Shown: positions 48,713 through 58,202 of the stretch, piece by piece | Numbering within the stretch: the stretch's first letter is position 1 | Layout: every line of letters starts with the position of its first letter | DNA from: Sinotaia quadrata | Taxonomy: Eukaryota > Mollusca > Gastropoda > Architaenioglossa > Viviparidae | Assembly (NCBI GenBank): GCA_028829895.1 | Contig: CM054182.1 | Location: forward strand, 20,475,501 to 20,539,500 | Reading direction: 5' to 3' | Length of the DNA: 64,000 bases | The notes under the pieces: generated by a model | The model's database searches: none | Told to the model about the DNA's origin: nothing | Seen by the model: only the letters and a program-made list of their open reading frames with translations | Program-made: the position numbers and the translations under genes

Positions 48713-48914
48713 TTTTGAACATTCCTAGTGGTGTGTTGAGTAATACACCTTGTTTTGAACATTCCTTGTGGTGTGTTGAGTAATACACATTGTTTTGAAC
48801 ATTCCTTGTGGTGTGTTGAGTAATACACCTTGTTTTGAACATTCCTTGTGGTGTGTTGAGTAATACACATTGTTTTGAACATTCCTTGTGGTGTGTTGAG
48901 TAATACACGAAGAT
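48713..48914. repeat. 40-bp minisatellite nested in copy E, dimeric
   Basis: Five units of 'gtgtgttgagtaatacac' plus 'cttgttttgaacattccttg'. Successive units alternate 'acacctt' and 'acacatt', giving an 80-bp dimer. Overlapping minus-strand frames are open because of the repetition. Copy D has one counterpart at about 50,503-50,538. Confidence 0.95.
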
Positions 48915-49019
48915 TTCGGAGCATTCCTCCTGATGTGCTCGATAGTGAATGTGAAATTCTGGAACAGTTGTTTAATGTGCGTATAAGGGACACATGGAGC
49001 TGTTGTAAATGGGTCACCC

Positions 49020-49110
49020 TTTAAAGAAGGTAAGTTTACACGCACAGTCTATTTTTAGACGAGGGGTGGGTGGGGTCTACATAAGCATTATGTGACAATA
49101 ACTACCAACA
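49020..49110 (+). repeat. block shared with 31.24-31.33 kb
   Basis: See the partner block at 31,240. It lies just after the point where copy E stops matching copy D, so it may belong to a subfamily-specific LTR part. A TATA-like 'aatatataaaccc' is at about 49,187-49,199. Confidence 0.5.
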
Positions 49111-49642
49111 AACTCTGTATAACTCATGCACTATTGCAGTGCAGAAATATGTTTGTATAATGTATCACCGTTAAGTGAAAGAGAGTAATATATAAACCCA
49201 CCGACTCACATCGAAAGCAACCACAATACAGCAGAATGAAGGATAGTAAAAACTGAGGTGTTGCTTTCAGTAAAAGAAAACAGACAGTGGATCAAGTTCG
49301 AGGCCACATGTGATTTGTGAACACAACCTGCTTCCTACAATAGCGGTCTTCAAAAGCCTTCAGCTGTGGCTACCTCCATGGTTCCTTTATACACGGACCC
49401 AATCAATACTGCAGTGCCAGACAAGTCTTAGAAAAGGACAGAAATTCATAGTCATATATAGGACATCAAACATGAAATGACAATTCCTCAGAAATGAGTT
49501 TCCTTATTCATTAACACTTTTTCCCTTAACACAAATTTTAGTCATGAAATTCAGTCATCCTAGAAAATGGTAACTTATGCATGAAACAAAACGTATATCA
49601 ACCATAAAAACACTAAGAACAGATAGTGTGTATTTATATATG

Positions 49643-51230
49643 TGGCAAAGTAAATTTGCCTGTCCCTATTCCTAATTATCATATAAATTGTTAAATGTAA
49701 ATGTGACATGACATTTAGGTACTGTGCAAGATGATATTTTTGTAAGTTAAAATAACAACTCAGGTAAAGAATATGCTAGAACTTGCTGATGCTATGCAAA
49801 CCAGTTCCAAGCAGATGACTAGTTTTTCTGACTAAAAGTCTCATATTTTCTCATAACAATTTTATCCAACAGTGATAGACCAAAAGTTACTTTGAAGGAG
49901 AAAGATCTATATTCTAATCACTTTGATTTTGACGTAACTCCGGTCATAATGCAATTGTTAGCTCATGGTAAAGTTAACAGAGTGATAAAGGAAGAATGGA
50001 CTTAAAAAATATTTTGCACATGTTTGCTATTGGTTCATGATTTGAATTGGAGAATGCTTTATACAATTGAACCATTATTTCTATATATTCACTAATTTGA
50101 TTAGGTTGTATATTATACTGTGAATTTTGATTAATGCTATATTTCCTATGCTCTGTGTGTATCGAGCTAATGAATATTATTGCAGAATTTGTAAGTTGTG
50201 ATAGTGTGTAAGAGAGAAAGGAGTTTAGATATGAAACACGCCTGAAACTTAGCGCTGCCCTTATTTTGATTTTTGCAGAATTTTATTATCTTTTGATGCT
50301 TCTGAGGTTTTATAACCTTTCATCTGCTCCTGAATACTGTGACTACTGGTACTCTACCAGATCACGTCAGTGTGTGTATTCAGCAATGTCATTAAACTTA
50401 TCAGTAAACATGTTGCTGTAAGTTGATTCCTGTGTATTCTGTTTGAGAGCCAATACTACAGAAATTGAGTCTTGAGTTTGGTCTTGAGAATTCACAAAGT
50501 TTCTTGAACATTTCTCGTGGTGTGTTGATAACGCTTACTAAGTTCTGGATGATTCTCCACAGTGTGTTTGTTAGCACACTGAAGATTCTGGAACAGTTGT
50601 TTACTGTGCCTAGAAGGGGTATGCTGGACTGTCATCTAATAACAAACAAAGTGACTTGTTGCAAACCATGTGACTGTGAACATGCACTAGTGACAGCTGC
50701 CATCCTTGAAAAAGGTTATGTACATTGACTCTAATTATCCCTCTAAAACTCTACTCTCATTTCTGATGAAATTATGTCCGTGAACTTGATACATGATTAT
50801 ATATATATATATATATGAATGTCAATGTCAAAACTCTTTTGATTACATTCATGTATTGTGTATGTGATTGTTGATTTAATAAATGTATTGTTAAATTTAT
50901 TAACCTTCTTGCACCTATATTCAAACCTGATGTTGGAGTAATAGTTTTTGGATGGGGGCTCATTAAAATAATTAAAGACGAATTTGTTACTCCTTCGGTA
51001 AGAAGTTTCCACCTGCGAAAATATTTTGTGACAGTAGAACGTCTATCTTAATATTGTGTAAAGAGTTTTATAACGCCCTTATAATCCGCCAAATGAGAGA
51101 CATGTTGGTCTTGTGGAAGGATGATTAATTAATGTTTATTTAAATTAAAAGATTCTTGATCACTTATAATTAGTTATGGATGATTAATAATAATAATAAA
51201 CATAACCAATAACAAAGGGATGCATGTTAG
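49643..51230 (+). mobile_element. solo LTR-like repeat, copy D
   Basis: About 1.58 kb, starting 'tggcaaagtaaatttgcc' and ending around 'ataacca' (51,202-51,208) or slightly beyond. It is the full-length reverse-oriented partner of copy A; both ends match. No coding interior. Flanking 5-mers (atatg / ataac) match only in part, so the insertion is old or the edges are misplaced by a few bases. The ORF at 50,465-50,728 is part of the repeat. Confidence 0.65.
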
Positions 51231-51468
51231 AATATATAAAAGCAGATTTCAAACTTTAGTCTGTGTGCTTGTAAGCATGTTTTTATTTTTCTGGGCGTTA
51301 TTCTAAGAACTGTAAACGATAACTCCGACTTCAAAGACAACTCTTTCATAAACTCCGCTGTTTTTCAAACAAATCTATTGCAAACTATCTTTGTGAAATA
51401 CAGAAGCTATAATGGCCAACAGGAGTGCACTGCTGCTGTTTTCATTTTTTCCCTTTTTGTCCTCCAAC

Positions 51469-51473
51469 GATGA
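51469..51473. repeat. target site duplication, left (gatga)
   Basis: The five bases immediately before the 5' LTR are gatga, identical to the five immediately after the 3' LTR. Five bp is usual for Ty3/gypsy integrases. Confidence 0.92.
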
Positions 51474-51664
51474 TGTCACAGTCTGATAAAATTGTCCGAC
51501 TTCGTGACCCACTTGCCTTGTTTACTTCAAATTCGAATATTTGAAACCCTTGGCCCTTTGTTCAAAGCTTCCTTTTTCTAGGTGCTTCTAGAACAGGTCA
51601 AGATGTTATGTAACTTTAGGACCATTGTCCAGTTCTCGAACCAACCACATGCTTTGCGAACAGT

Positions 51665-51724
51665 CACGTGATACGCAATATATCTTTCTATATATGTACC
51701 CACACGCTTCCGCTCCCTCACTTC
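51665..51724 (+). promoter_or_regulatory. LTR core promoter: E-box, TATA, initiator
   Basis: CACGTG at 51,665-51,670, TATATAT at 51,689-51,695, and TCACTTC (51,718-51,724), which fits the YYANWYY initiator, with A at 51,720, 31 bases after the first T of the TATA box. The spacing is that of a standard Pol II core promoter. The same elements sit in the 3' LTR at +6,729. The start site is inferred. Confidence 0.55.
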
Positions 51725-52998
51725 GAGCACATTTTAGCTAATTCCATCAGCTTACTCGGGTCGTGAGAGGCAGCCGGCACCATAGAGAATCAAGGTACCC
51801 TTCGACTTCTCTCAAAGGTATCATTTTATTTAATAGTATTTGCCTATGTATTGTTTAAGTATGTATTTGTGCTATGTATTATATGATTTCCATATACACT
51901 TGAGCATGGTTCAGAGAAATAGCTGAAAACCTATATGTTACGGAATATAAATTTATTGTAACCATTTTTCCATTTCTGTACTTTAATTTATATTGTTTTA
52001 ATTCACTAAGAGCCAGAATGCTGCGCTCGATATGAATTCTTCATGTAATTCAATTATTGCGTGTAATTTTAATTGTAAATTGTGAAGCGCTCTGTCGGTT
52101 TGAATTACCTCTTGTATGAACATTAATTTAACGTTGTATCTATTTTATTGCTTCATACGTCATGACTGTTAAATGGAACACATGTGAGACGATTATATTT
52201 TTTCTAAAATTTAATTGTAAGCGACGCGAGGTCGAAACTCTTTGTTCAGCGCATTTAATTGAGCCATGCCTAAGTAGGACCTGTTAGGTTGAGAATTATA
52301 TCCAAACACGTTGCATCCACAGGTCGGCTCATGGTTCATGTTTCACCATGCCTCACCTGCATTAGCTTATTGGTGTAAGCGTGTCGAAATCCACTCTGAG
52401 GGCCATGCTGCAAAAATTCCAGTTCCTAGCCACTAACAAAGGGACATCATTCCTTATGCACCACGTGTGTCGTTAAAGGGGGACTGAGGGAACGAATCAG
52501 CATGACTGAGTGTTGAGACCAAGGATACAAGAATAGAGCTAAGTGCAAGATCAAGTGTACAGATCTCAAAGGAACACTTTTCTGGCAATTTAGATTGACA
52601 AAAATCAGGCATAGGCGCGTAAAGACAGAGTGAAGACTATTCGCGTTGCATTCGATTTATTGTTAATTTGTTAAACTTTATTAAATCTTATTTTCTTTGT
52701 TAATACCTCTTAGTAGTTGATTTCTATGCACAATAGACCAATTAGATTAATTCTTAGATTTGAATGGGGGCGGATGAGCAGAAAGATTGATGACGAGTGC
52801 ATATTAATTTAGAGGGACTTAACTGTTTTCAAATCTAGCTAAAAGTTCGCAGTTTATTAGTCTGTAAATTTGTCGTCTGAACTACAAGACGCACTTTTAA
52901 TTAGTCAGATAATAAATTGAGCAACCAGTCTGCGTAGAATATGAGAGGAAGAATTAATTATATTTAAAGTCTTTTAATTATTCTAAGCAGGGTCTTTA

Positions 52999-53004
52999 AA
53001 TAAA
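52999..53004 (+). promoter_or_regulatory. candidate polyadenylation signal AATAAA
   Basis: AATAAA 16 bases before the LTR end, with another at 52,911-52,916; equivalents in the 3' LTR are at 59,728 and 59,640. If either is used, most of the LTR lies in R. Confidence 0.4.
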
Positions 53005-53020
53005 TACTGGAAACGTAACA

Positions 53021-53640
53021 AGTGTGGGTCGTCGCGGGATTGATATGTATTAAATTGTAACTTGTAACATTTTTCATACATAGGGCGTATCATAACCTAG
53101 AAACGAACGAACGAACAGAATTGCCAATTGTTCTTTTGATTTTTGTATTACTGATTTTCTTTGCTTTTGTTGTGACATGTGCATGTATTCTTTTGCAGAG
53201 TAGCGTGCATGTTAGTTAATGTTGATATATTTAAGCGTAGTTAAATATGTCATGTTAGCTATTGAATGATTTATTTAGTATTGTGTTACTGAGTACTTCA
53301 TTGTGAGGAGTCGAAGGTTATACCGCCAGCTAGGAGAGTTATCGGTAGTAACAGACTTCGGACTATTATATTTAGGGTGCTAGATATAATGTGTAATGTT
53401 GTATGGTAGGAGCCGTGACATTACGAAAGCCTTGGAACAGCGGACACTGTGACAAGCAGGTGAAACGTGTAAAGAGTTAACGCGTAATTTATTTCGGAAG
53501 GTGTTCTGAGTAAATTAAATAATTTTTGTAAGGTTGTAGCCTAAAAGTTATTTTCGGGATAAGCGGAGTTATCGCCGACGGTTAAAACACACAATTCACG
53601 AGATACATTGTTATTGTAGCCAGCGCGCTAAGACAGTAAA
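53021..53640 (+). other. leader with possible primer binding site
   Basis: Follows the 5' LTR. The first bases, 'agtgtgggtcgtcgcgggatt', contain a TGG from 53,025 followed by a GC-rich stretch, as expected for a tRNA-primed binding site, but I could not match it to a specific tRNA 3' end. The rest is untranslated, with an (AACG)n run near 53,102. No other ORF. Confidence 0.45.
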
Positions 53641-56600
53641 ATGGATCGCAAACAGGTTATCGAAGACCTGAAAGAAACCGGTATCATGATAGGATACCAG
53701 GGTGACGAACTGACTAGCTACATTAAAACTGAGCTAGAGAAAGCGGAAAAAGCAGAAAAGGAGAGACAAGAGATAGAAAGGGAAGAACGGTTAGCTGCCC
53801 GCGAAGCTAAGAAGTTAGAGGCTGAAAGACTAGCTGAAACCGAGGCTAAACGCATCGCAGCGGACACAGAAGCAAAACGCATCGCAGCGGATACAGAAGC
53901 CAAACGCATCGCCGCAGACGCGGAAATAAAACGGTTAGAATGGGAAGTAAAGAAACTAGAAGTTACCAATCCAAACCGTGATCGCAGAAGCAGTGGTGAT
54001 TCGCGTTCTAGCGATGGAAATAATCACAGTAGAATTGAAAATATCATTCCAAAGATAAATATGGTCCCATTTGATGAGAACAAAGATCAAATAGACGCGT
54101 ATTTAAAAACGTTTGAAAAGTTAGCCAGAGCAACGAACATTCCAGCGGAACATTGGGCGATAAATTTATCGGGGTTATTGCAGGGCAGTGCGAAAAACGA
54201 GTTCAATAAGCTTAGCGATTCTGAGTCAGATAATTACGACACAGTCAAGGCCGCATTATTGAAACGTTACAAACTCACAGCAGATACATACCGACGTAAG
54301 TTTAAACAGGCCACTAAAGCCAGTTCAGAGACGCACGCACAGTACATACGACGCGTAGCTGACTTGTTCCAAAGATGGATAGATCTAGCCGAAACTCCAC
54401 AGACGTACGCAGGTCTTAGGGATGAAATGGTAAAAGACCACATTCTCGGGTCATACAAATCAGATCTACTGATTCACTTAGCAATAAGGGAAAAATCTAC
54501 GCTAGAGGAGATAGGCAACGCCGCCGATCGCTTTGATGACGCACATTCTCAATTCTCGAACGCACACGCGAACAACAAGTCTCGACCGAACGAACCGCAG
54601 ACTCGAAAGGATAAGAAAAATGACGGGAAGGCACCTAATGAGCGTGATGATAAAACATCTAAACCCGACACTAAAAACAAGTCCGACAAACAGAAAGATA
54701 AAAAGAATCTTGCATGTTACACTTGTGGTGATAGTGGCCATTTTTCACGAACATGTCCTGAAAAGAAAACAGCTAAAGTTTACGCAGTAGAAAGTCATAC
54801 ACCTAAAACAGAAAAGTCGAATCGAACACCAGTACAGGCAAACGGTCACGATACAATCGCTTTGCTTGATACAGGGTGTGAGCTAGACGCTATTGTAAAT
54901 GCATCATTAGTTAACCGTACCGACTACACAGGGGAGACAATCTCTGTCACCTTTGCAAACGGCGAACAAGACATTTTACCAGTAGCTGAAGTCTCGATTG
55001 TTTCAGACTTTGTAGAAGGAACAGTCAAAGCGGCAGTTATGGAAAACTCACCGCATGACGTGATCCTTGGTTGCAAGTATGTTTTGCCGTGCAAAAAACA
55101 AACTTCAACTGAACCACCACTGGTTAACGCTGTAACCAGAGCAGCGAGTAGTAAAGACAAATCTGTAACTGCACCGATGTCTGCCGCACCAGCCGTAGAT
55201 AAAGCAACAGTTAGCGAGATTAAAATATTACAAGCTGAGGACGAAACACTAGACAAGTTACGCAGACAAGCTGTACTTGTTAGTGACGTCAACACTGACG
55301 ATTCGAATAAGAAAGCGTGCATTATTCTGAGAAAGGGTTTATTGTACCGCTATTCGAAAGTGGGAGACGAATTTCGGAAACAATTAGTCGTTCCACAAAC
55401 CAAACGAAATGACGTATTACGATTAGGTCATGAGAGTCTTTTTGGTGCACACATGGGTGTACAAAAAACAACTAGTCGTATTACAAGTGAGTTTTATTGG
55501 CCGGACATCACTGCCGATATCCGTAGATTCGTGTTAAGTTGCGACACATGCCAGAGAACACAGTCTAAAAATTCAATCAGACCCGCACCGTTAGGAGAGC
55601 CTGAACTGATCAGTGAACCCTACAAGCGCGTAGCATTGGATTTGATTGGGCCTATAATACCCACATCAACGAGAGGTAATCGATACGTGCTGACCACTAT
55701 TGATTACGCAACAAGATTCGCCGACGCAGTACCATTGAAAAATATTGATACTGAAACTGTCGCCGAAGCCCTTTTCGGTCTATGGAGTCGTGTTGGAATT
55801 CCTACTGAAATTTTGACAGATCAGGGGAGTCAATTCATAGGCAACGTAATGAAGGAAGTAAATCGTTTACTTTCCATCAAACATCTTACTTGCACACCAT
55901 ACCACCCCCAGGCAAATGGTCTGATTGAAAAATACAATGGGACATTAAAAACAGCACTTAAAAAGCTCGCCACAGATAAACCGAAAGACTGGGACAGATA
56001 CATCCCTGCCCTACTATTTGCATATAGGGAGGTGCCGCAATCTTCCACCGGGTTTTCACCATTTGAGCTACTTTACGGACGTACTGTACGCGAACCGATG
56101 ATGATTTTGAAGGCACTTTGGACTGATGAAAAGACAGATGACGAAGTTAAGACAACTTATACATACGTCACTGACTTAAGAAACCGTCTTGAAACTATAG
56201 GCAAGATAGCACGGGAAAACTTGACGATAGCTCAGTCTAGACAGGCAGAATATTACAATAAGCACACCAAACCTAGAGAATTTGAAGTTAATGACAAAGT
56301 GTTACTGTTGCTTCCTGAAGCACATAACAAACTTCAGATGAAATGGAAGGGGCCCTTTGTAGTTACCGCCAAGCTAGGGGGACTGAACTATAAGGTGCAG
56401 ACAGGAAAGAGAGAGAAAATCTTTCATGTTAACCTACTCAAAAAGTACATAAGCCGTGAGGATCAAACCACTCAAGCTGATTTTGTCGTAGCGACGATAG
56501 TTACAGAAGACGAGGGGGATACTGATTGCGTCACTGGTACTTTACCAAACTGTCCTCTACAGACGGACGAAACTGTCAAAGACGTTAGGGTAAATGAAGC

Positions 56601-57891
56601 CTTGACAGAAAGACAGAAAAAAGAAGTGAATGAATTGCTTAATGAGTTCTCATCTACTCTGACAGACAAACCAGGGTTGACAGACTTAATAGAATTTTCA
56701 CTGAAGTTGACTGACAACAAACCGATACGTTTGAAGCCGTATCCGTTGCCACACGCTAAGATAGATGACGTTAGACGTGAGATTAAGACTATGCTAGATC
56801 TAGGGGTCATAGAGAAGACTGACAGTGCCTACGGATCACCCATCGTGTTGATTAAAAAACGTGATAACTCGTTCCGTTTTTGCGTAGACTACCGCAAACT
56901 CAATCAAGTGACAGAGTTTTGCGCCGAACCTCTTCCTGATCCGGATCTCATCTTCACTAAGCTAGCTAACGCTCATTACTATACCAAAATAGATTTGTCA
57001 CGCGGTTTTTGGCAAATCAAGGTCAAGGACACTGATCGACACATACTAGCTTTCACTACACCAGTAGGAAACTACACATGGAAAGTTATGCCTTTCGGAG
57101 TTTCAAACGCTCCAAGCATTTTTTCTAAAATGATGCGGTCATTGCTAGAACCACTGTACGGACGTGGAGTTGAGAACTTCATGGATGATTTAATTCTAGG
57201 CACCCAGACATGGGAGGAGCACTTAACACTCTTACGAGATGTACTAGCCAGATTAAAACAAGCCAACCTCACTGCCCGCCCTACGAAGTGTGAAATAGCA
57301 CAATTCTCCTTAGACTTCTTGGGACACAAGTTGAGTCATGGAACTATGTCGCCAAGTGAAGCTAAGATAGCACAACTTAAGGACACTTCACAACCGCTAA
57401 CAAAAACACAAGTTAGAAGTTTTCTTGGTCTTGCTAATTATTACAGAAAATTCGTACCAGATTTTAGTGCCATTGCATGTCCTCTGACTGACTTGACACG
57501 TAAGAATATGCCTACAAAAGTAGTGTGGACTGATGCATGCCAAAACGCTTTTGTCACACTGAAATCTAGACTGACTTCAGATTTAGTTGTTAAACTGCCA
57601 GATCTGACAAAACCATTCTTGTTAAGGACTGATGCTAGCAACACAGGATTAGGAGCAGTGTTATTACAAGAACACAATGACACCAAACACCCAGTTGCAT
57701 ATGCAAGCCGTAAACTCACAACTACTGAACAGAAATATTCCACCAGTGAAAAGGAATGTCTTGCAATAGTTTGGGCCATAAAAAAGTTCGAAAACTATTT
57801 GTACGGAAAAACCTTTGTCATTGAGTGCGATCACCAGCCGTTGGCCTTTCTCGGACAGGCGCAATTTACGAACAGCCGTTTAATGCGTTGA
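53641..57891 (+). CDS. gag-pol: gag-pol polyprotein, integrase before RT
   Basis: 1,416 codons from the first ATG after the leader. Gag: charged coiled coil (about 28-108) with three 9-residue repeats TEAKRIAAD; capsid region with SCAN-like helices (about 205-300); CCHC knuckle CYTCGDSGHFSRTC (359-372). Protease: LLDTGC with Asp410. Integrase: HHCC finger (His597, His604, Cys634, Cys637), core D667-D727-E763 with 35 residues between the last two, and a GPF module (904-906) near the C-terminus. RT: VDYRKLN, Asp1118 in the KIDLSRGFWQI block and FMDD (1180-1183). RNase H: D1331, E1372, D1397. Function: capsid formation, processing, integration and reverse transcription in cytoplasmic particles. 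No frameshift separates gag from pol. The frame stops at TGA 57,889-57,891, before the last RNase H Asp, so the protein is a few dozen residues short of the family norm. Confidence 0.95.
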   Translation: MDRKQVIEDLKETGIMIGYQGDELTSYIKTELEKAEKAEKERQEIEREERLAAREAKKLEAERLAETEAKRIAADTEAKRIAADTEAKRIAADAEIKRLEWEVKKLEVTNPNRDRRSSGDSRSSDGNNHSRIENIIPKINMVPFDENKDQIDAYLKTFEKLARATNIPAEHWAINLSGLLQGSAKNEFNKLSDSESDNYDTVKAALLKRYKLTADTYRRKFKQATKASSETHAQYIRRVADLFQRWIDLAETPQTYAGLRDEMVKDHILGSYKSDLLIHLAIREKSTLEEIGNAADRFDDAHSQFSNAHANNKSRPNEPQTRKDKKNDGKAPNERDDKTSKPDTKNKSDKQKDKKNLACYTCGDSGHFSRTCPEKKTAKVYAVESHTPKTEKSNRTPVQANGHDTIALLDTGCELDAIVNASLVNRTDYTGETISVTFANGEQDILPVAEVSIVSDFVEGTVKAAVMENSPHDVILGCKYVLPCKKQTSTEPPLVNAVTRAASSKDKSVTAPMSAAPAVDKATVSEIKILQAEDETLDKLRRQAVLVSDVNTDDSNKKACIILRKGLLYRYSKVGDEFRKQLVVPQTKRNDVLRLGHESLFGAHMGVQKTTSRITSEFYWPDITADIRRFVLSCDTCQRTQSKNSIRPAPLGEPELISEPYKRVALDLIGPIIPTSTRGNRYVLTTIDYATRFADAVPLKNIDTETVAEALFGLWSRVGIPTEILTDQGSQFIGNVMKEVNRLLSIKHLTCTPYHPQANGLIEKYNGTLKTALKKLATDKPKDWDRYIPALLFAYREVPQSSTGFSPFELLYGRTVREPMMILKALWTDEKTDDEVKTTYTYVTDLRNRLETIGKIARENLTIAQSRQAEYYNKHTKPREFEVNDKVLLLLPEAHNKLQMKWKGPFVVTAKLGGLNYKVQTGKREKIFHVNLLKKYISREDQTTQADFVVATIVTEDEGDTDCVTGTLPNCPLQTDETVKDVRVNEALTERQKKEVNELLNEFSSTLTDKPGLTDLIEFSLKLTDNKPIRLKPYPLPHAKIDDVRREIKTMLDLGVIEKTDSAYGSPIVLIKKRDNSFRFCVDYRKLNQVTEFCAEPLPDPDLIFTKLANAHYYTKIDLSRGFWQIKVKDTDRHILAFTTPVGNYTWKVMPFGVSNAPSIFSKMMRSLLEPLYGRGVENFMDDLILGTQTWEEHLTLLRDVLARLKQANLTARPTKCEIAQFSLDFLGHKLSHGTMSPSEAKIAQLKDTSQPLTKTQVRSFLGLANYYRKFVPDFSAIACPLTDLTRKNMPTKVVWTDACQNAFVTLKSRLTSDLVVKLPDLTKPFLLRTDASNTGLGAVLLQEHNDTKHPVAYASRKLTTTEQKYSTSEKECLAIVWAIKKFENYLYGKTFVIECDHQPLAFLGQAQFTNSRLMR

Positions 57892-57978
57892 TCTTTGTTT
57901 CTGACACAGTATGACGCAAATATTCATTACATCAAAGGGTCTTTGAATGTTGGCGCAGATTACATGAGTCGTGCTTGA
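57892..57978 (+). pseudogene. in-frame RNase H tail behind the TGA
   Basis: 28 codons continue in the gag-pol frame to the next stop (TGA 57,976-57,978). They contain a segment ending in GADYMSR, matching the conserved ADxLSR ending of gypsy RNase H domains whose Asp is the fourth catalytic residue. The stop is therefore internal to a conserved domain, at a place where the family usually has Trp (TGG is one base from TGA). It could be a recent inactivating mutation, an assembly error, or read through. Confidence 0.85.
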
Positions 57979-58189
57979 TGCCATCAAGTGCCGGTACTGA
58001 TAGAATGTTGTTTAATCAATTAACTGAACCCTACGGATTCCTTCCTGTAGATATGAAATATAGTTGCACACTTTATTTCTAGGAATGTCGAAATTTTTTT
58101 TTGTGTAAATTTTTCTTCATTGTGGACTTCTACATTTTATCATACATAATTTGTAGGAGGCATTTTATCTTTGGCAAGATAAACGCCTC

Positions 58190-58202
58190 AAAAGCAAGGG
58201 GG
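58190..58202 (+). other. polypurine tract
   Basis: 'aaaagcaaggggg' directly abuts the 3' LTR; purines apart from one C. It serves as plus-strand primer in reverse transcription. Confidence 0.8.

Larger units (their letters stand above)
47930..49010 (+). mobile_element. LTR-like copy E with two internal minisatellites
   Basis: Co-linear with 49,700-50,625 of copy D (shared landmarks 'agagagaaaggagttta', 'ttgctgtaagttgattcctg', 'gagagccaata', 'attctggaacagttgttta'). Two places that are single copy in D are expanded here: a 37-bp unit three times (48,475-48,580) and a 40-bp unit five times (48,715-48,912). The last part of the LTR is missing. It lies about 0.6 kb upstream of copy D in the same orientation. 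Confidence 0.65.
51474..53020 (+). repeat. 5' LTR, 1,547 bp
   Basis: Starts TGTCACAG and ends GTAACA (TG…CA). A constant offset of 6,729 bp relates it to the 3' LTR with no indel. By TATA/initiator position, U3 would be only about 246 bp and R plus U5 about 1.3 kb, an unusually long transcribed part. Confidence 0.95.

Noticed and set aside
53021..53045. Assignment of the primer tRNA
   Set aside because: A TGG-containing GC-rich stretch is present, but it did not fit the 3' end of any tRNA I could recall, so no tRNA is named.
57979..58202. Envelope or third ORF after pol
   Set aside because: Only about 220 bp lie between the end of the RNase H region and the 3' LTR, with no ORF of useful length.
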